A stretch of DNA of 64,000 bases. Source: an uncultured Sutterella sp. (GTDB lineage: Bacteria; Pseudomonadota; Gammaproteobacteria; Burkholderiales; Burkholderiaceae_F). The translations under genes were made by a program, and so were the position numbers. Below are positions 1-8,150 of the stretch, in pieces. The stretch is taken from positions 1-64,000 of the forward strand of contig CAJKAP010000007.1 of assembly GCA_905197905.1 (NCBI GenBank), given 5' to 3'. Each line of letters starts with the position of its first letter. Position 1 is the stretch's first letter. The notes under the pieces are model-generated. The model had not been told where the DNA came from and did not search any database. It saw only the letters and a program-made list of their open reading frames with translations.

Positions 1-1
1 G

Positions 2-26
2 AACAGCCCGGATTTACCGGGCTGTT
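2..26. terminator. Hairpin at window edge
   Basis: A perfect 10-bp inverted repeat (aacagcccgg / ccgggctgtt) with a 5-nt loop lies just beyond the stop codon of the minus-strand permease. It probably ends that gene, and possibly also a plus-strand gene outside the window. The T-run that would confirm a minus-strand terminator lies beyond the edge. Confidence 0.6.
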
Positions 27-59
27 ACATTTTGAAACAGGCTGCGTTCGCCGTGTCGG

Positions 60-1277
60 TTAGCTTAGATAGGTCCAAAGCGAGAAGACCGTCAGAAGCA
101 TCGCTTCTGCACAGCAAACTGGCACTAAGGTCTTCAAGAAGTCGGCCTTAAAGTAGTCAACAGAAATCGTGAGGCAAACGTGTGTGGGCGTCCACATTTG
201 TCCTGCGACCCCAAAGACCATGGCGATCCCAGCGAGCTCGAGGGAACCAGGGGCAATCTGTGCGACAAGTGGCATCACCATAGCGACATGCGCTTGACTC
301 ATCCCTGTGAGTGTGCCAATCATCACGCTAATCAGCGCAATAATGACTGAAATGGGAAGGCTTGAATTATCAAAAGAAGCTGTAATCGCCGTGAGTACGC
401 CTGTGGCAACCAAGAGCTGGGTAAAGGTCAAAATGCAGAACACATTCCCTAAGAGCTTATAGTCGAGTGCGCCCAGAAGCGTTTTCCAAACGGAAACAGG
501 GCGCTTGGCTAACCACAAAATCGGAAAGAGTCCAAAAGTGACGCACCCCATGGCAATTGAGGCTTGGAAATCAAAGACCAGCATGAGGATGACGTTCACG
601 ATAATTGGAAGAAGCGCCAAGACGACATTGAAAATGTCCATACGGCGCTCTTCTGGCGTCGGGGCGTGGTCTGGGCGCTTTTCTTCAAAGCGAAGCGGGC
701 GCACCATCACAAACCACCCAATGAGGGCAGCCGCAACGGTTAACCAAGCTAGGTGTTCAATAAAGTCGCCAATTTTGATTTGTGCAATCGAGCACCCAAG
801 AAGAAGACCAGGAACAATAGGGGAGCAGAATTCAAAGATATGACGGAACCAGAAGTTAATGCTCGCTTTACTCTCGGCGCTAATCGTCATATCGCGAGAG
901 GCTTCTTCCACAATCGGGCAAGAAAAGCGAGCGCCACCCATCGAGGGGAGTAGTCCCAGGAAAGCGGGCATCGTGGCGAGAATCACTTTGGTGGAAGAAA
1001 AGAAGCGACCCAGCGCATCAATCATGCCTTTAAGCGTGCCTGATTGACGCAGTTGAATCTCAAGACACATCACAAAGTAGAGCGCGAACATTAGGTCCCA
1101 GGTGCGCGAGAGCTGAACGGTGTTTTTCACCGCGCTCACTAAACTCGAAGCTGAGCGATCGTTTACTACCCAAATCAAGAGCCCCGCGCACAAAATGGCA
1201 ATCCCAATGGGGATACGCTTACGAAGCAGCACCACAATAAGCGCAATAGCGGCTAGAAGAGAAAGGTAGAGAAACAC
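60..1277 (-). CDS. DUF401 family membrane permease
   Basis: Integral membrane protein of 405 residues with about ten hydrophobic segments spread over its length and a charged loop near residues 195-215. The stretch LPSMGGARFSCPIVEEA near residues 108-124 is typical of the DUF401 family, which resembles ion/organic-anion transporters; the substrate is unknown. I chose the GTG start because GGAGG lies 7 nt upstream of it. It is a single gene, divergent from the manganese-exporter gene, with a hairpin after its stop. I cannot say what it carries. Confidence 0.75.
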   Translation of the reverse strand: MFLYLSLLAAIALIVVLLRKRIPIGIAILCAGLLIWVVNDRSASSLVSAVKNTVQLSRTWDLMFALYFVMCLEIQLRQSGTLKGMIDALGRFFSSTKVILATMPAFLGLLPSMGGARFSCPIVEEASRDMTISAESKASINFWFRHIFEFCSPIVPGLLLGCSIAQIKIGDFIEHLAWLTVAAALIGWFVMVRPLRFEEKRPDHAPTPEERRMDIFNVVLALLPIIVNVILMLVFDFQASIAMGCVTFGLFPILWLAKRPVSVWKTLLGALDYKLLGNVFCILTFTQLLVATGVLTAITASFDNSSLPISVIIALISVMIGTLTGMSQAHVAMVMPLVAQIAPGSLELAGIAMVFGVAGQMWTPTHVCLTISVDYFKADFLKTLVPVCCAEAMLLTVFSLWTYLS

Positions 1278-1419
1278 GCTAGTACCTCCAGAAAGCGTGG
1301 ACAGCAGACGTCTCGCGCAACAGCAACAACACTAGATATTGTAGAAGGTTTAGGTGATTGAAGGAATATAAGGTATTCCAAGGATCGATAGTTTTACACA
1401 ATCGCGTTATTTTTGTATA

Positions 1420-1436
1420 GAATAATGATTCTCAAT
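1420..1436. promoter_or_regulatory. Fur-box-like site
   Basis: Read on the minus strand, the site TGAGAAT-C-ATTATTC fits the 7-1-7 Fur layout (TGATAAT N ATTATCA) with three mismatches. It overlaps the likely -10 (TAGAAT, 1418-1423) and ends just before the riboswitch. Fur control of manganese exporters is known elsewhere; here it is inferred from the match alone. Confidence 0.45.
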
Positions 1437-1439
1437 ACA

Positions 1440-1570
1440 CAGGGGAGTAGTTAACCTGGTTTTCAAACTAGGTTTGCGCATCAACATACTCGTCCGCTGA
1501 CCCCAATTTTGGACGTGGTGCGTAACCAATGGCCTCACCATTGGCAACAAGACCTGTAGCGGCATTGATC
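1440..1570 (+). ncRNA. yybP-ykoY manganese riboswitch
   Basis: The block carries the hallmark motifs of the yybP-ykoY family in order: AGGGGAGTAG at 1441, TCAACATACTCG near 1481-1492, and a downstream arm around CAAGACCTGTAGC near 1548-1560. This family binds Mn2+ and turns on exporters. Between the aptamer and the start codon, ggacgg (1583-1588) can pair with ccgtcc (about 1642-1647) close to the ATG, so the expression platform may act on translation. The downstream gene is a UPF0016 manganese exporter, which fits. Confidence 0.85.
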
Positions 1571-1655
1571 GCGTATAAGCTTGGACGGGATAAAACCGAT
1601 GACAGGCGATCGTGCACGTTACAAGAGTCTTCTGTCCTTGTCCGTCCCAAAAATC

Positions 1656-2246
1656 ATGTTTTCGTCTATTGGATTGATGACGCTCGTTGTTGCTACTGCG
1701 GAGATTGGCGACAAGACGCAACTTTTAGCGCTCTGTTTGGCTGCGCGATTTAGAACGCAGCTTCCGATTGTGCTCGGCATTTTGGCCGCTACGGTGCTCA
1801 ACCATTTGTTCGCCGGGGTGGTAGGGGTGTCGCTCGCTTCAATTTTGACGCCAGAAATTTTGCGCTGGGTTTTGACGATCTCCTTTGCTCTGATGGCTTG
1901 TTGGATGTTGGTTCCTGATAAGCTCGATGATGTGGATTGCCCCACAGAGAAGCCTCGCTACAGCATCTTTTTAACGACAGCTTTCCTTTTCTTTATGGCT
2001 GAGATGGGCGATAAGACGCAGATCGCCACGATCGCGATGGCAGCGCACTATCAAAGTGTGGTGGCCGTTGTGTTTGCAACGACCTTAGGGATGCTCATTG
2101 CTGATGTGCCCGCAGTTTATATTGGCGACAAACTCTCGCAAAAATTGTCTCTTCTGTGGATGCGGCGCATCTCCGCTGCGATCTTTGTGGCGCTGGCGGT
2201 GGCTAGTTGGATCACGCCAATTGAACAAGTGAGTATGGCGAGTTAA
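1656..2246 (+). CDS. UPF0016/GDT1 family Mn2+ exporter
   Basis: Small inner-membrane exporter of 196 residues. It has the two family signatures EIGDKTQ (near residue 16) and EMGDKTQ (near 114), each within a set of three hydrophobic helices, the inverted-repeat layout of the TMEM165/GDT1 family. Bacterial members (MneA type) export manganese. A TTG at 1581 is in frame, but the ATG at 1656 gives the usual family N-terminus, so I take it; no strong Shine-Dalgarno is visible, in line with riboswitch control. A manganese riboswitch directly upstream supports the function. A shared bidirectional terminator separates it from queH. Confidence 0.85.
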   Translation: MFSSIGLMTLVVATAEIGDKTQLLALCLAARFRTQLPIVLGILAATVLNHLFAGVVGVSLASILTPEILRWVLTISFALMACWMLVPDKLDDVDCPTEKPRYSIFLTTAFLFFMAEMGDKTQIATIAMAAHYQSVVAVVFATTLGMLIADVPAVYIGDKLSQKLSLLWMRRISAAIFVALAVASWITPIEQVSMAS

Positions 2247-2254
2247 CAAGAATA

Positions 2255-2286
2255 AAAAAGGATGTTCAGCGGTGAACATCCTTTTT
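2255..2286. terminator. Bidirectional terminator
   Basis: A 14-bp perfect stem (aaaaaggatgttca / tgaacatccttttt) with loop gcgg, flanked by A/T runs on both sides. It serves the convergent manganese exporter and queH. Confidence 0.9.
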
Positions 2287-2292
2287 GACTTT

Positions 2293-2979
2293 TTAGACTT
2301 TCTTTTCCTCAGTGCTAGCGATCTCTTCTTTGGCTTTTTCTGCCTCAGCTTTGGCGCTGAGTCGATCTTCACGCGCTTTAATCGTTGGGATCATGTCGAG
2401 AATGTAGCTTGGCAGATCGCTCTCAGGGCGCTTTAATAAGTGGCCCATCGAGAATTCACAACCGCACCAGAGCTGGTTATAAAACTGCTCACGCTGGATA
2501 ATTTCTTTGCGACGCTCCTGCAATCCCCCTTTACGCCAGTCCTTATCCCAATAGGCGGTTCCTGGGAAAAGCGAGACAGCTTCGTTCGCTGCTTCACGAA
2601 TCTGATCTTGGCGCTTCCAACGGCTTCCAGCGAGCGTGGTGGTGAAGTGCTCAATCCCTAACATCTGCGCAACTTTCGCAGTGGCACGCATACGAAGGCC
2701 AAAGCACTGACGGCAACGCGCCCCGCGCTCGGGCTCATCTTCAAGGCCCTTTACGGTTTCGCGCCAGAGTGCATGGTCATAGTCCCCATCCACAAAGGGC
2801 ACCCCTAACTTTTCGCAGTAGCGTACGCACTCGTTTTTGCGCACCATATATTCTTCCTGCGGAAAGATATTCGGGTTAAAAAAGAAGACTGTCGGTTCAT
2901 AGCCATTATTGAGCAACCACTCCAAAATCGCAGAGGAGCAGGGTGCACAGCAGCTATGAAGCAAAATTTTTTCAGCCAT
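2293..2979 (-). CDS. queH: Epoxyqueuosine reductase QueH
   Basis: Catalyses the last step of queuosine synthesis, reducing epoxyqueuosine in tRNA to queuosine; it is the non-cobalamin alternative to QueG. The 228-residue protein shows the cysteine motifs of the family: HSCCAPCS near residues 8-15, CRQCF near 88-92 and WCGCEFS near 172-178, which hold the iron-sulfur cluster and a second metal site. A lysine/glutamate-rich tail follows residue 205. It sits 41 bp after yggS on the same strand and is probably co-transcribed. The gene gluQ, which modifies queuosine-tRNA(Asp), lies elsewhere in the window. Confidence 0.92.
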   Translation of the reverse strand: MAEKILLHSCCAPCSSAILEWLLNNGYEPTVFFFNPNIFPQEEYMVRKNECVRYCEKLGVPFVDGDYDHALWRETVKGLEDEPERGARCRQCFGLRMRATAKVAQMLGIEHFTTTLAGSRWKRQDQIREAANEAVSLFPGTAYWDKDWRKGGLQERRKEIIQREQFYNQLWCGCEFSMGHLLKRPESDLPSYILDMIPTIKAREDRLSAKAEAEKAKEEIASTEEKKV

Positions 2980-3020
2980 GAAAGTTCGTTTAGTAGAAAG
3001 TTTTTTAAAGAAAAGCGATT

Positions 3021-3743
3021 TTAGCGCGTTTTACTATAGTCACGCGGACCAAAGATGGCGCTACCGACACGGACAAAAGTGGCGCCTTCCAAAATGGCTT
3101 CTTCCATATCAGCCGACATTCCCATCGAGAGGGTATCGAGCTCAGGGAGCGTTTTCTGTGCCTCGTGAAGCAACTCTCTTAGCGCACGAAATGGTGCACG
3201 GCGTGCTTCAGAGTCTGTACTTGGCGCGGGAATCGCCATAAAGCCACGCAGTTTAAGGCGTGGGAGCGCGGCCACTTCTCGCGCGAGCGCTAGGGCCTCT
3301 TCAGGCGCCACGCCAGACTTTGAGTCTTCGCGACTCACATTCACTTCAATCAAGACGTTGAGTGGCGGCATCCCTTCTGGTCGCTGATCTGAGAGGCGCT
3401 GCGCAATTTTCAAGCGGTCAATTGAGTGGACCCAATCAAAATGCTCTGCCACTGGGCGCGTCTTATTGGATTGCAAGGGACCAATAAAGTGCCAGACCGG
3501 GAGATCCTCGGGGTGGTGCTCACGAAAGTATTGGATCTTTTCTACCCCTTCTTGCACGTAGTTTTCCCCAAAGGCTCGTGCGCCACATTCCCAAGCGAGT
3601 TCCACTGCGCTCACGGGGAAGGTTTTGCCTACCGCAATGAGTTCCGCAGCATCGTCCGCTCGATGGGCAGCAGAGAGGGCTCGCGCAAAACGCTCACGAA
3701 CCGCTTTGAGTCTTTCAGGAAGTCCTGGCAATAGTTCACTCAT
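3021..3743 (-). CDS. yggS: YggS/PLPBP pyridoxal phosphate homeostasis protein
   Basis: Cytosolic PLP-binding protein of the YggS/PROSC family; it buffers pyridoxal phosphate and has no known catalytic activity. From the chosen start it has 240 residues, the usual length, and a TIM-barrel pattern. The PLP lysine is K40 in LIAVGKTFP; GENYVQE, WHFIGPLQSNK and LSMGMSADMEEAI follow as in the family. The open frame continues 51 codons upstream, but that part does not resemble the family, so I use the ATG at 3743, although no clear ribosome binding site precedes it. It leads the yggS-queH pair. Confidence 0.88.
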   Translation of the reverse strand: MSELLPGLPERLKAVRERFARALSAAHRADDAAELIAVGKTFPVSAVELAWECGARAFGENYVQEGVEKIQYFREHHPEDLPVWHFIGPLQSNKTRPVAEHFDWVHSIDRLKIAQRLSDQRPEGMPPLNVLIEVNVSREDSKSGVAPEEALALAREVAALPRLKLRGFMAIPAPSTDSEARRAPFRALRELLHEAQKTLPELDTLSMGMSADMEEAILEGATFVRVGSAIFGPRDYSKTR

Positions 3744-4189
3744 GTCTATATTGGCTAAAAATCGTTGAAGTGCAAAAAGTCTAGCGCGATTGAAAGTGTC
3801 TCGCAAAGATGAGTGCGAGGAAAAATGTGAGAGAGCTTCTGATAGAGGAAGTGCCCAAGTGATGAAAAGTTGATTGATATCAAGCCAAAAATTCAAAAAA
3901 CCTCAGCCATTGATCTTTAGCGAGAAGCGAGAATTTTCCCTTTCTGGATCAGCGGAAAGGCGCAGAAAATCGGACTCTATGACGAATTTCTGGCTTCTTG
4001 CTGATCTATACTTCTCTCGTAGTATTTTTACTTTTAAGTTGTTGATATAAAGGGGAATAATCAAAAGATCAAAATTAGAAGATCTTTTTTATAGATATTT
4101 GGGGTTCTCTTCTATAAACTCATCCTTAACGACAGATCGAGTTGACGAGTCGTATTTGGTCGAAAGCTAATTTTTTGGGGTAAGAAGAG
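3744..4189. other. Intergenic region yggS/imuA
   Basis: An AT-rich divergent region. A weak stem (aaaagatc 4063-4070 / gatctttt 4081-4088 followed by TT) could be an attenuator ahead of imuA, and TATAAA near 4114 could be a -10. I looked for the LexA layout CTGT-N8-ACAG and did not find it. No gene is visible. Confidence 0.4.
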
Positions 4190-4912
4190 ATGTCAACTGC
4201 CGTATCTACAATGCATCGCCTAATCACGGATTGGACCATTGGTGCTGAAAGCACCATTGATGATTTGCTCTCGCAGCGCAAACTCATCCCCACGGGGATC
4301 GAAGCGCTCGACGTCGCACTCAAAGGTGGCCTTCCTGCAGGGAAAGTAATTGAAATTTACCCTCAGCGTAACGGTCGCGGCGAAGTGGGCATGCTCCTTG
4401 GTGCATTGCGCTCCTTCCAGCGTGTCTGCTGGGTTCTCAATTGCGCAGAAACCATGATTCCGAATCAGCAGGGTTTAGAAGCCGCAGGGCTTGACCTTTC
4501 CCGCCAGCTTTTTCTGGCACCGTCTTCGCCTCGCGAAGCATTCTGGTGCGTTGAACAAGCCGCTGCTGGGGAAGAATGTGACGCCATTGTCGCTTGGCTT
4601 CCCGCTTTGGGGAGCAAAGAAGACTTTCACGCTATGGCTCGTTTGAAGCTCGCTGCGAGTCGCGGCAATGTCACGCTCTTTTTGATTCGTCCGTTTGTGA
4701 TGTCTGGGGTGAGTTCTCCTGCCTTCATGCGTATCCAGCTCTTTGTGGAGCCTAATCCCGCAGAAGTGCGTGCCCGTATCGTGACCGATAACTATATCTG
4801 GAGTAGTCCTGCTCAGGCAGTCTTTCCGGTGAACTTTGAACGCGTTATGACGATGGAAAGCAAAGAGTTGCGCCACGATTTTGCCAAACCAGCCTACTTA
4901 AAAGCAGCCTAA
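4190..4912 (+). CDS. imuA: ImuA-like RecA/SulA-family protein
   Basis: Resembles ImuA, the RecA-like accessory factor of the ImuA-ImuB-DnaE2 mutasome used in damage-induced mutagenesis. The 240 residues show IPTGIEALDVALKGGLPAGKVIEI near 40-64, AAGLDLSRQLF near 101-111 and FLIRP plus SSPAFMRIQL near 164-182, all matching ImuA order. The P-loop position has RNGRGE instead of a canonical GxxxxGK[ST], so ATP binding is doubtful, as in many ImuA proteins. AAGAAG lies just before the ATG. The next gene is only the tail of ImuB, and no dnaE2 is in the window. SulA-like function is an alternative. Confidence 0.72.
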   Translation: MSTAVSTMHRLITDWTIGAESTIDDLLSQRKLIPTGIEALDVALKGGLPAGKVIEIYPQRNGRGEVGMLLGALRSFQRVCWVLNCAETMIPNQQGLEAAGLDLSRQLFLAPSSPREAFWCVEQAAAGEECDAIVAWLPALGSKEDFHAMARLKLAASRGNVTLFLIRPFVMSGVSSPAFMRIQLFVEPNPAEVRARIVTDNYIWSSPAQAVFPVNFERVMTMESKELRHDFAKPAYLKAA

Positions 4913-4978
4913 ATGACAATATGGAAGCGGTGCGTATTGGCCCTCTTGGGCCAAAAAGAGCGCACGAAGGAAAAGAAA

Positions 4979-5353
4979 ATGAATGCAGAGTTTGTTGAAA
5001 AGATGAAAGCCCGTTTGGGCGAAGGCCGAGTTTTTTACCTTGAGAATACGGGTGAAGCACGCCCCACGTTAAAGACGATGGGGCGAAGCATCCCACCAGC
5101 CTCGAACCGTGAAGTGGTTCGCACGTCTGGAGCGGATGAAATGCCCACGTTCCTTTATCCAGAACCCTTGCCGCTTAAAACCGTTGAAGGTGTGCCACAG
5201 TTATTTGGTCCTTTAAAGAGTTTAGGCAAAGGGCGCTATTCGGAAGACCGCACGCGACTTTACGTGCGCGCTTGCCGTATGGATGGCACCTCGGTCTGGA
5301 TTTCTAAGCGCATGAGCGATGGGGTGTGGTTCCTCGAAGGGCTCTTTGCTTAA
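4979..5353 (+). CDS. Free-standing ImuB C-terminal domain
   Basis: A 124-residue protein that matches only the last part of ImuB. MKARLGEGRVFYLENTGEARP near residues 8-28 parallels the block after the ImuB little finger, and FLYPEPLPL, LFGPL and WFLEGLFA (near 56, 73 and the C-terminus) parallel the ImuB end. The Y-family polymerase core is absent. GAAGGA 7 nt before the ATG at 4979 supports this start; an in-frame ATG at 4913, abutting the imuA stop, would add 22 unmatched residues. It could be a functional docking module or a relic of an imuB deletion; the intact frame and good ribosome binding site favour function. Confidence 0.65.
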   Translation: MNAEFVEKMKARLGEGRVFYLENTGEARPTLKTMGRSIPPASNREVVRTSGADEMPTFLYPEPLPLKTVEGVPQLFGPLKSLGKGRYSEDRTRLYVRACRMDGTSVWISKRMSDGVWFLEGLFA

Positions 5354-5377
5354 TGAGTGTGTAGAGTGTGTTGTGAG

Positions 5378-5424
5378 AAAGAGGGGGGATTTAGTTCTTA
5401 GGAGCTAGTCTCTCCTCTTTTAGT
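5378..5424 (+). terminator. Terminator after imuA-ImuB tail
   Basis: A long nearly continuous hairpin with arms 5378-5397 and 5402-5420 and several G-U pairs, ending in CTCTTTTAG. It closes the two-gene unit. Confidence 0.65.
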
Positions 5425-5730
5425 ATTAGAAAAAGTGATAAAGCACATGACTTAAGGGTAATTCCTAGGTAAAGGGCTTCCAAGAGAGTAAGTGACTGAA
5501 AAAACGGAGATTTCTCTCTTATCCCTTTGTATAAACTCGAAAACCGCAATAGACATGAATACTCAGAATCCCCTATGATCCATCTCAGGTCACAAAACCC
5601 AAAAGAGTTTTCCCCTTTTTTGTGACTCAGGAGTCAGTCTTTCCTCCTTATGGAAGTGTCGCGGGGGAACCCCAAAGTTCTTGCTGGTCGACGCCTAGAA
5701 AAGACATCCCTCGCTCAAAGGAGAATACGC
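5425..5730 (+). promoter_or_regulatory. ugpB promoter and leader
   Basis: TAGACA (5550-5555) and TATGAT (5574-5579), 18 bp apart, form a good sigma-70 promoter. The leader of about 145 nt holds an inverted repeat (gtcacaaaa 5589-5597 / ttttgtgac 5618-5626) starting almost at the transcription start, so it could be an RNA hairpin or an operator. No clear Pho box was found. The leader ends with AAAGGAG 8 nt before the ugpB ATG. Confidence 0.55.
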
Positions 5731-7053
5731 ATGAGCAAACACACTCTCGCTGCCGGTGTGATGGCGGCCACACTTTTAACCTGCGCTTCTGTTCAGGCTG
5801 CGCCGACCGAAATCACATTCTGGCATGCGATGGCGAACACGCTCGGTGACTGGGTTTCTGACTTAACCGCCCAGTTCAACGAAAAGGTTCCGGAGTGCCA
5901 CCTCACTTCGATTTACAAGGGTCCTTACGACCAAACGATGTCGGCTGGTATTGCCGCTCACCGTGCCAAACGCTCCCCCAACATCCTTCAGGTTTTTGAA
6001 GTGGGTACTGCCACGATGATGTACAGTGGCGGCGCCGTTGTCCCAGTTGGACAATTGATGGAAAAGGCCGGTTTCAAGTTTGACCCGCAGTCCTATATTC
6101 CAGCCGTCTACGGCTACTATTCCACTCCTGACGGAAGCATGATGAGCTTCCCGTTCAACTCCTCCACCACAGTTCTTTACCTCAACTTGACGAAGTTTAA
6201 GAACGCCGGTCTCCCCACAGACGCTGAACATTTACCGAAGACTTGGAAAGAAATCGAAGAAGCTGCTCGCAAGCTCAAAGCTGCGGGTGAAGTTTGCCCG
6301 ATGACGACCTCCTGGATCGGTTGGACCCAGCTTGAAAGCTTCTCTACGTGGCATAACGTTGAATACGCAACGAAGAACAACGGCTTTGGTGGTTTGGATG
6401 CTCGTTTGATGATCAATTCGCCGTTGCACCAGCGTCACTTGGAAAACCTCGAACGTTGGAACAAGGAAGGTCTCTTCGTTTATAAGGGACGTGGTAACCA
6501 CGCTGACGCCTCCTTCTACTCTGGCGAATGCGCTATTACGATGGGTTCCTCTGGCACGTTGGCCAACATCCGTCGTAACGCTAAGTTCGAATACGCAACC
6601 TCTACGCTTCCGTACTACGAAGGCACGCCTGACGCTCCGCAGAACACCGCTATTGGTGGTGCTTCCCTCTGGGCAATGGCTGGCAAGCCTGACGCAGAAA
6701 ACCGTTGCGTGGCTGAATTCTTCAACTTCCTCTCGGATCCGAAGGTTCAGGCCGCTAACCATCAGCGCACTGGCTACTTGCCTGTGACGATGAAGGCTTT
6801 CGAGTTGAGCAAGGAATCTGGTTACTATGACAAGAACCCAGGTTCTGACGTTGCTGTGAAGCAGATGTTGAAGACGACGGAAAAGAGCCGCGGTATCCGC
6901 CTTGGCAACTTGCCGGCTATTCGTACCATTGTGGACGAAGAGTTTGAAAAGATTTGGGCGGGCAAAGCCTCGGCCAAGGACGCTCTCGCTACTGTGGTTG
7001 AACGCGGTAACGCCGAGCTGACGAAGTTCGAACGTCAGCAGTCCCGTAAGTAA
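5731..7053 (+). CDS. ugpB: Glycerol-3-phosphate ABC transporter, binding protein UgpB
   Basis: Periplasmic receptor that delivers glycerol-3-phosphate or glycerophosphodiesters to UgpAEC. From the ATG at 5731 (AAAGGAG upstream) it has 440 residues, the family length, and starts with a signal peptide whose likely cut is SVQA-AP after residue 23. EITFWHAM near residue 28, then the family-1 solute-binding fold with SFPFNSSTTVLYLN and GGASLWAM, match UgpB. It is the first gene of ugpB-A-E-C. About 200 nt with three hairpins separate it from ugpA, as is common where the binding protein is made in excess. It has a strong promoter but no visible phosphate box. Confidence 0.93.
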   Translation: MSKHTLAAGVMAATLLTCASVQAAPTEITFWHAMANTLGDWVSDLTAQFNEKVPECHLTSIYKGPYDQTMSAGIAAHRAKRSPNILQVFEVGTATMMYSGGAVVPVGQLMEKAGFKFDPQSYIPAVYGYYSTPDGSMMSFPFNSSTTVLYLNLTKFKNAGLPTDAEHLPKTWKEIEEAARKLKAAGEVCPMTTSWIGWTQLESFSTWHNVEYATKNNGFGGLDARLMINSPLHQRHLENLERWNKEGLFVYKGRGNHADASFYSGECAITMGSSGTLANIRRNAKFEYATSTLPYYEGTPDAPQNTAIGGASLWAMAGKPDAENRCVAEFFNFLSDPKVQAANHQRTGYLPVTMKAFELSKESGYYDKNPGSDVAVKQMLKTTEKSRGIRLGNLPAIRTIVDEEFEKIWAGKASAKDALATVVERGNAELTKFERQQSRK

Positions 7054-7252
7054 GCACTTCTGCACGCGAAAAAGACGCTTTGCGTCTATCCAAAAGGAGG
7101 TATTTTTTAGGTCCTCCTTTTGGAATTCGCGGAAAAAGTCTTTTTATGCTGTAGAATACACGCCGAAAGCCGTGAGAACCCCTCGTGGGTTCTGACGGCT
7201 GTTGGATTATTTACCGGGCGGTTAGTTCCTTTTCCAAGCCAGAGAAAACAAA
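7054..7252 (+). promoter_or_regulatory. Three hairpins between ugpB and ugpA
   Basis: Three successive stems: agacgc / gcgtct (7073-7087, loop ttt), ccaaaaggagg / cctccttttgg (7090-7123, 11 bp), and agccgt plus agaaccc / gggttct plus acggct (7168-7200, loop ctcgt). None ends in a clean T-run, so they look like 3'-end stabilisers or leaky terminators. They may set a high ugpB to ugpAEC ratio. Confidence 0.6.
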
Positions 7253-8134
7253 GTGGAAAAACGAGTCGTTTTCAAGAGCAGTTGGTTGCCGTTTCTGTTG
7301 GTTGCACCGCAGTTGGCGATCACGCTAATCTTTTTCTTTTTGCCAGCCGGTCAGGCTATGTACCAATCGGTACTGATGCAGGATGCGTTTGGTACTGCCA
7401 CCGAATTCGTAGGTCTCCAGAATTTCAAGATACTTTTTGATGACCCCAATTATCTGAGTAGCTTCAAAATCACGATGATCTTCTCTGCCCTTGTGGCAGG
7501 TTTAGGGTTGGCGATCAGTTTGACGTTAGCCGTTTGCGCGGACCGTGTGATTCGCGGCTCGAACGCCTACAAAACTTTCTTGATTATTCCTTACGCTGTT
7601 GCCCCTGCTGTGGCTGGCGTTTTATGGATGTTCATCTTCAATCCCACGCTCGGTGTGTTGAGCTTTGCTCTGCACCAATTCGGTATCGAGTGGGATTATC
7701 TTGTTAATGCCAATCAGGCTTTAACCCTCATTGTGATTGCTGCTGTTTGGAAGCAGGTGAGCTATAACTTCATCTTCTTCTTGGCAGGTCTTCAAGCTAT
7801 TCCTCGTTCCTTACTCGAAGCTGCGGCTATGGACGGTGCTGGTCCCTTCCGTCGCTTCTGGTCCGTGGTATTCCCGCTCTTGAGCCCGACCACCTTCTTC
7901 CTTCTCGTGATGAATGTGGTTTACGCTTTCTTCGATACGTTCGCTATTGTTGACGCAACGACCATGGGGGGCCCTGGTCAGGAAACGAACGTGTTGGTCT
8001 ATAAGGTGTTCGTGGACGGTTTCCGTAATATGGACTTTGGTGGTTCCGCAGCCCAGTCTGTGGTCTTGATGGTGATGGTCATTCTGCTCACGGTTGTGCA
8101 GTTCCGATTCATCGAACGTCGAGTGAACTACTAA
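7253..8134 (+). CDS. ugpA: Glycerol-3-phosphate ABC permease UgpA
   Basis: Inner-membrane permease subunit with six predicted helices and 293 residues, the usual UgpA length. The N-terminus FKSSWLPFLLVAPQLAITLIFF and the loop EAAAMDGAGPFRRFW near residues 185-200 (the EAA coupling helix that docks on the ATPase) match UgpA closely. The start is a GTG with only a weak Shine-Dalgarno. ugpE follows after 16 bp. UgpA and UgpE form the heterodimeric channel. Confidence 0.93.
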   Translation: MEKRVVFKSSWLPFLLVAPQLAITLIFFFLPAGQAMYQSVLMQDAFGTATEFVGLQNFKILFDDPNYLSSFKITMIFSALVAGLGLAISLTLAVCADRVIRGSNAYKTFLIIPYAVAPAVAGVLWMFIFNPTLGVLSFALHQFGIEWDYLVNANQALTLIVIAAVWKQVSYNFIFFLAGLQAIPRSLLEAAAMDGAGPFRRFWSVVFPLLSPTTFFLLVMNVVYAFFDTFAIVDATTMGGPGQETNVLVYKVFVDGFRNMDFGGSAAQSVVLMVMVILLTVVQFRFIERRVNY

Positions 8135-8150
8135 GGGAGGTGACTGAACT

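Larger units (their letters stand above)
1278..1655. other. Intergenic regulatory region
   Basis: This divergent region between the DUF401 permease and the manganese exporter holds a possible promoter (TAGAAT at 1418-1423), a Fur-box-like site and a riboswitch, listed separately. I see no gene in it. Confidence 0.7.

Noticed and set aside
3744..3896. N-terminal extension of YggS (51 codons)
   Set aside because: The extra sequence is hydrophobic/polar without family similarity; the ATG at 3743 gives the normal protein.
4000..4190. LexA (SOS) box upstream of imuA
   Set aside because: I searched for CTGT-N8-ACAG and close variants and found none; a lineage-specific box cannot be excluded.
5425..5730. 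Pho box upstream of ugpB
   Set aside because: No paired CTGTCA-type direct repeats at the right spacing.
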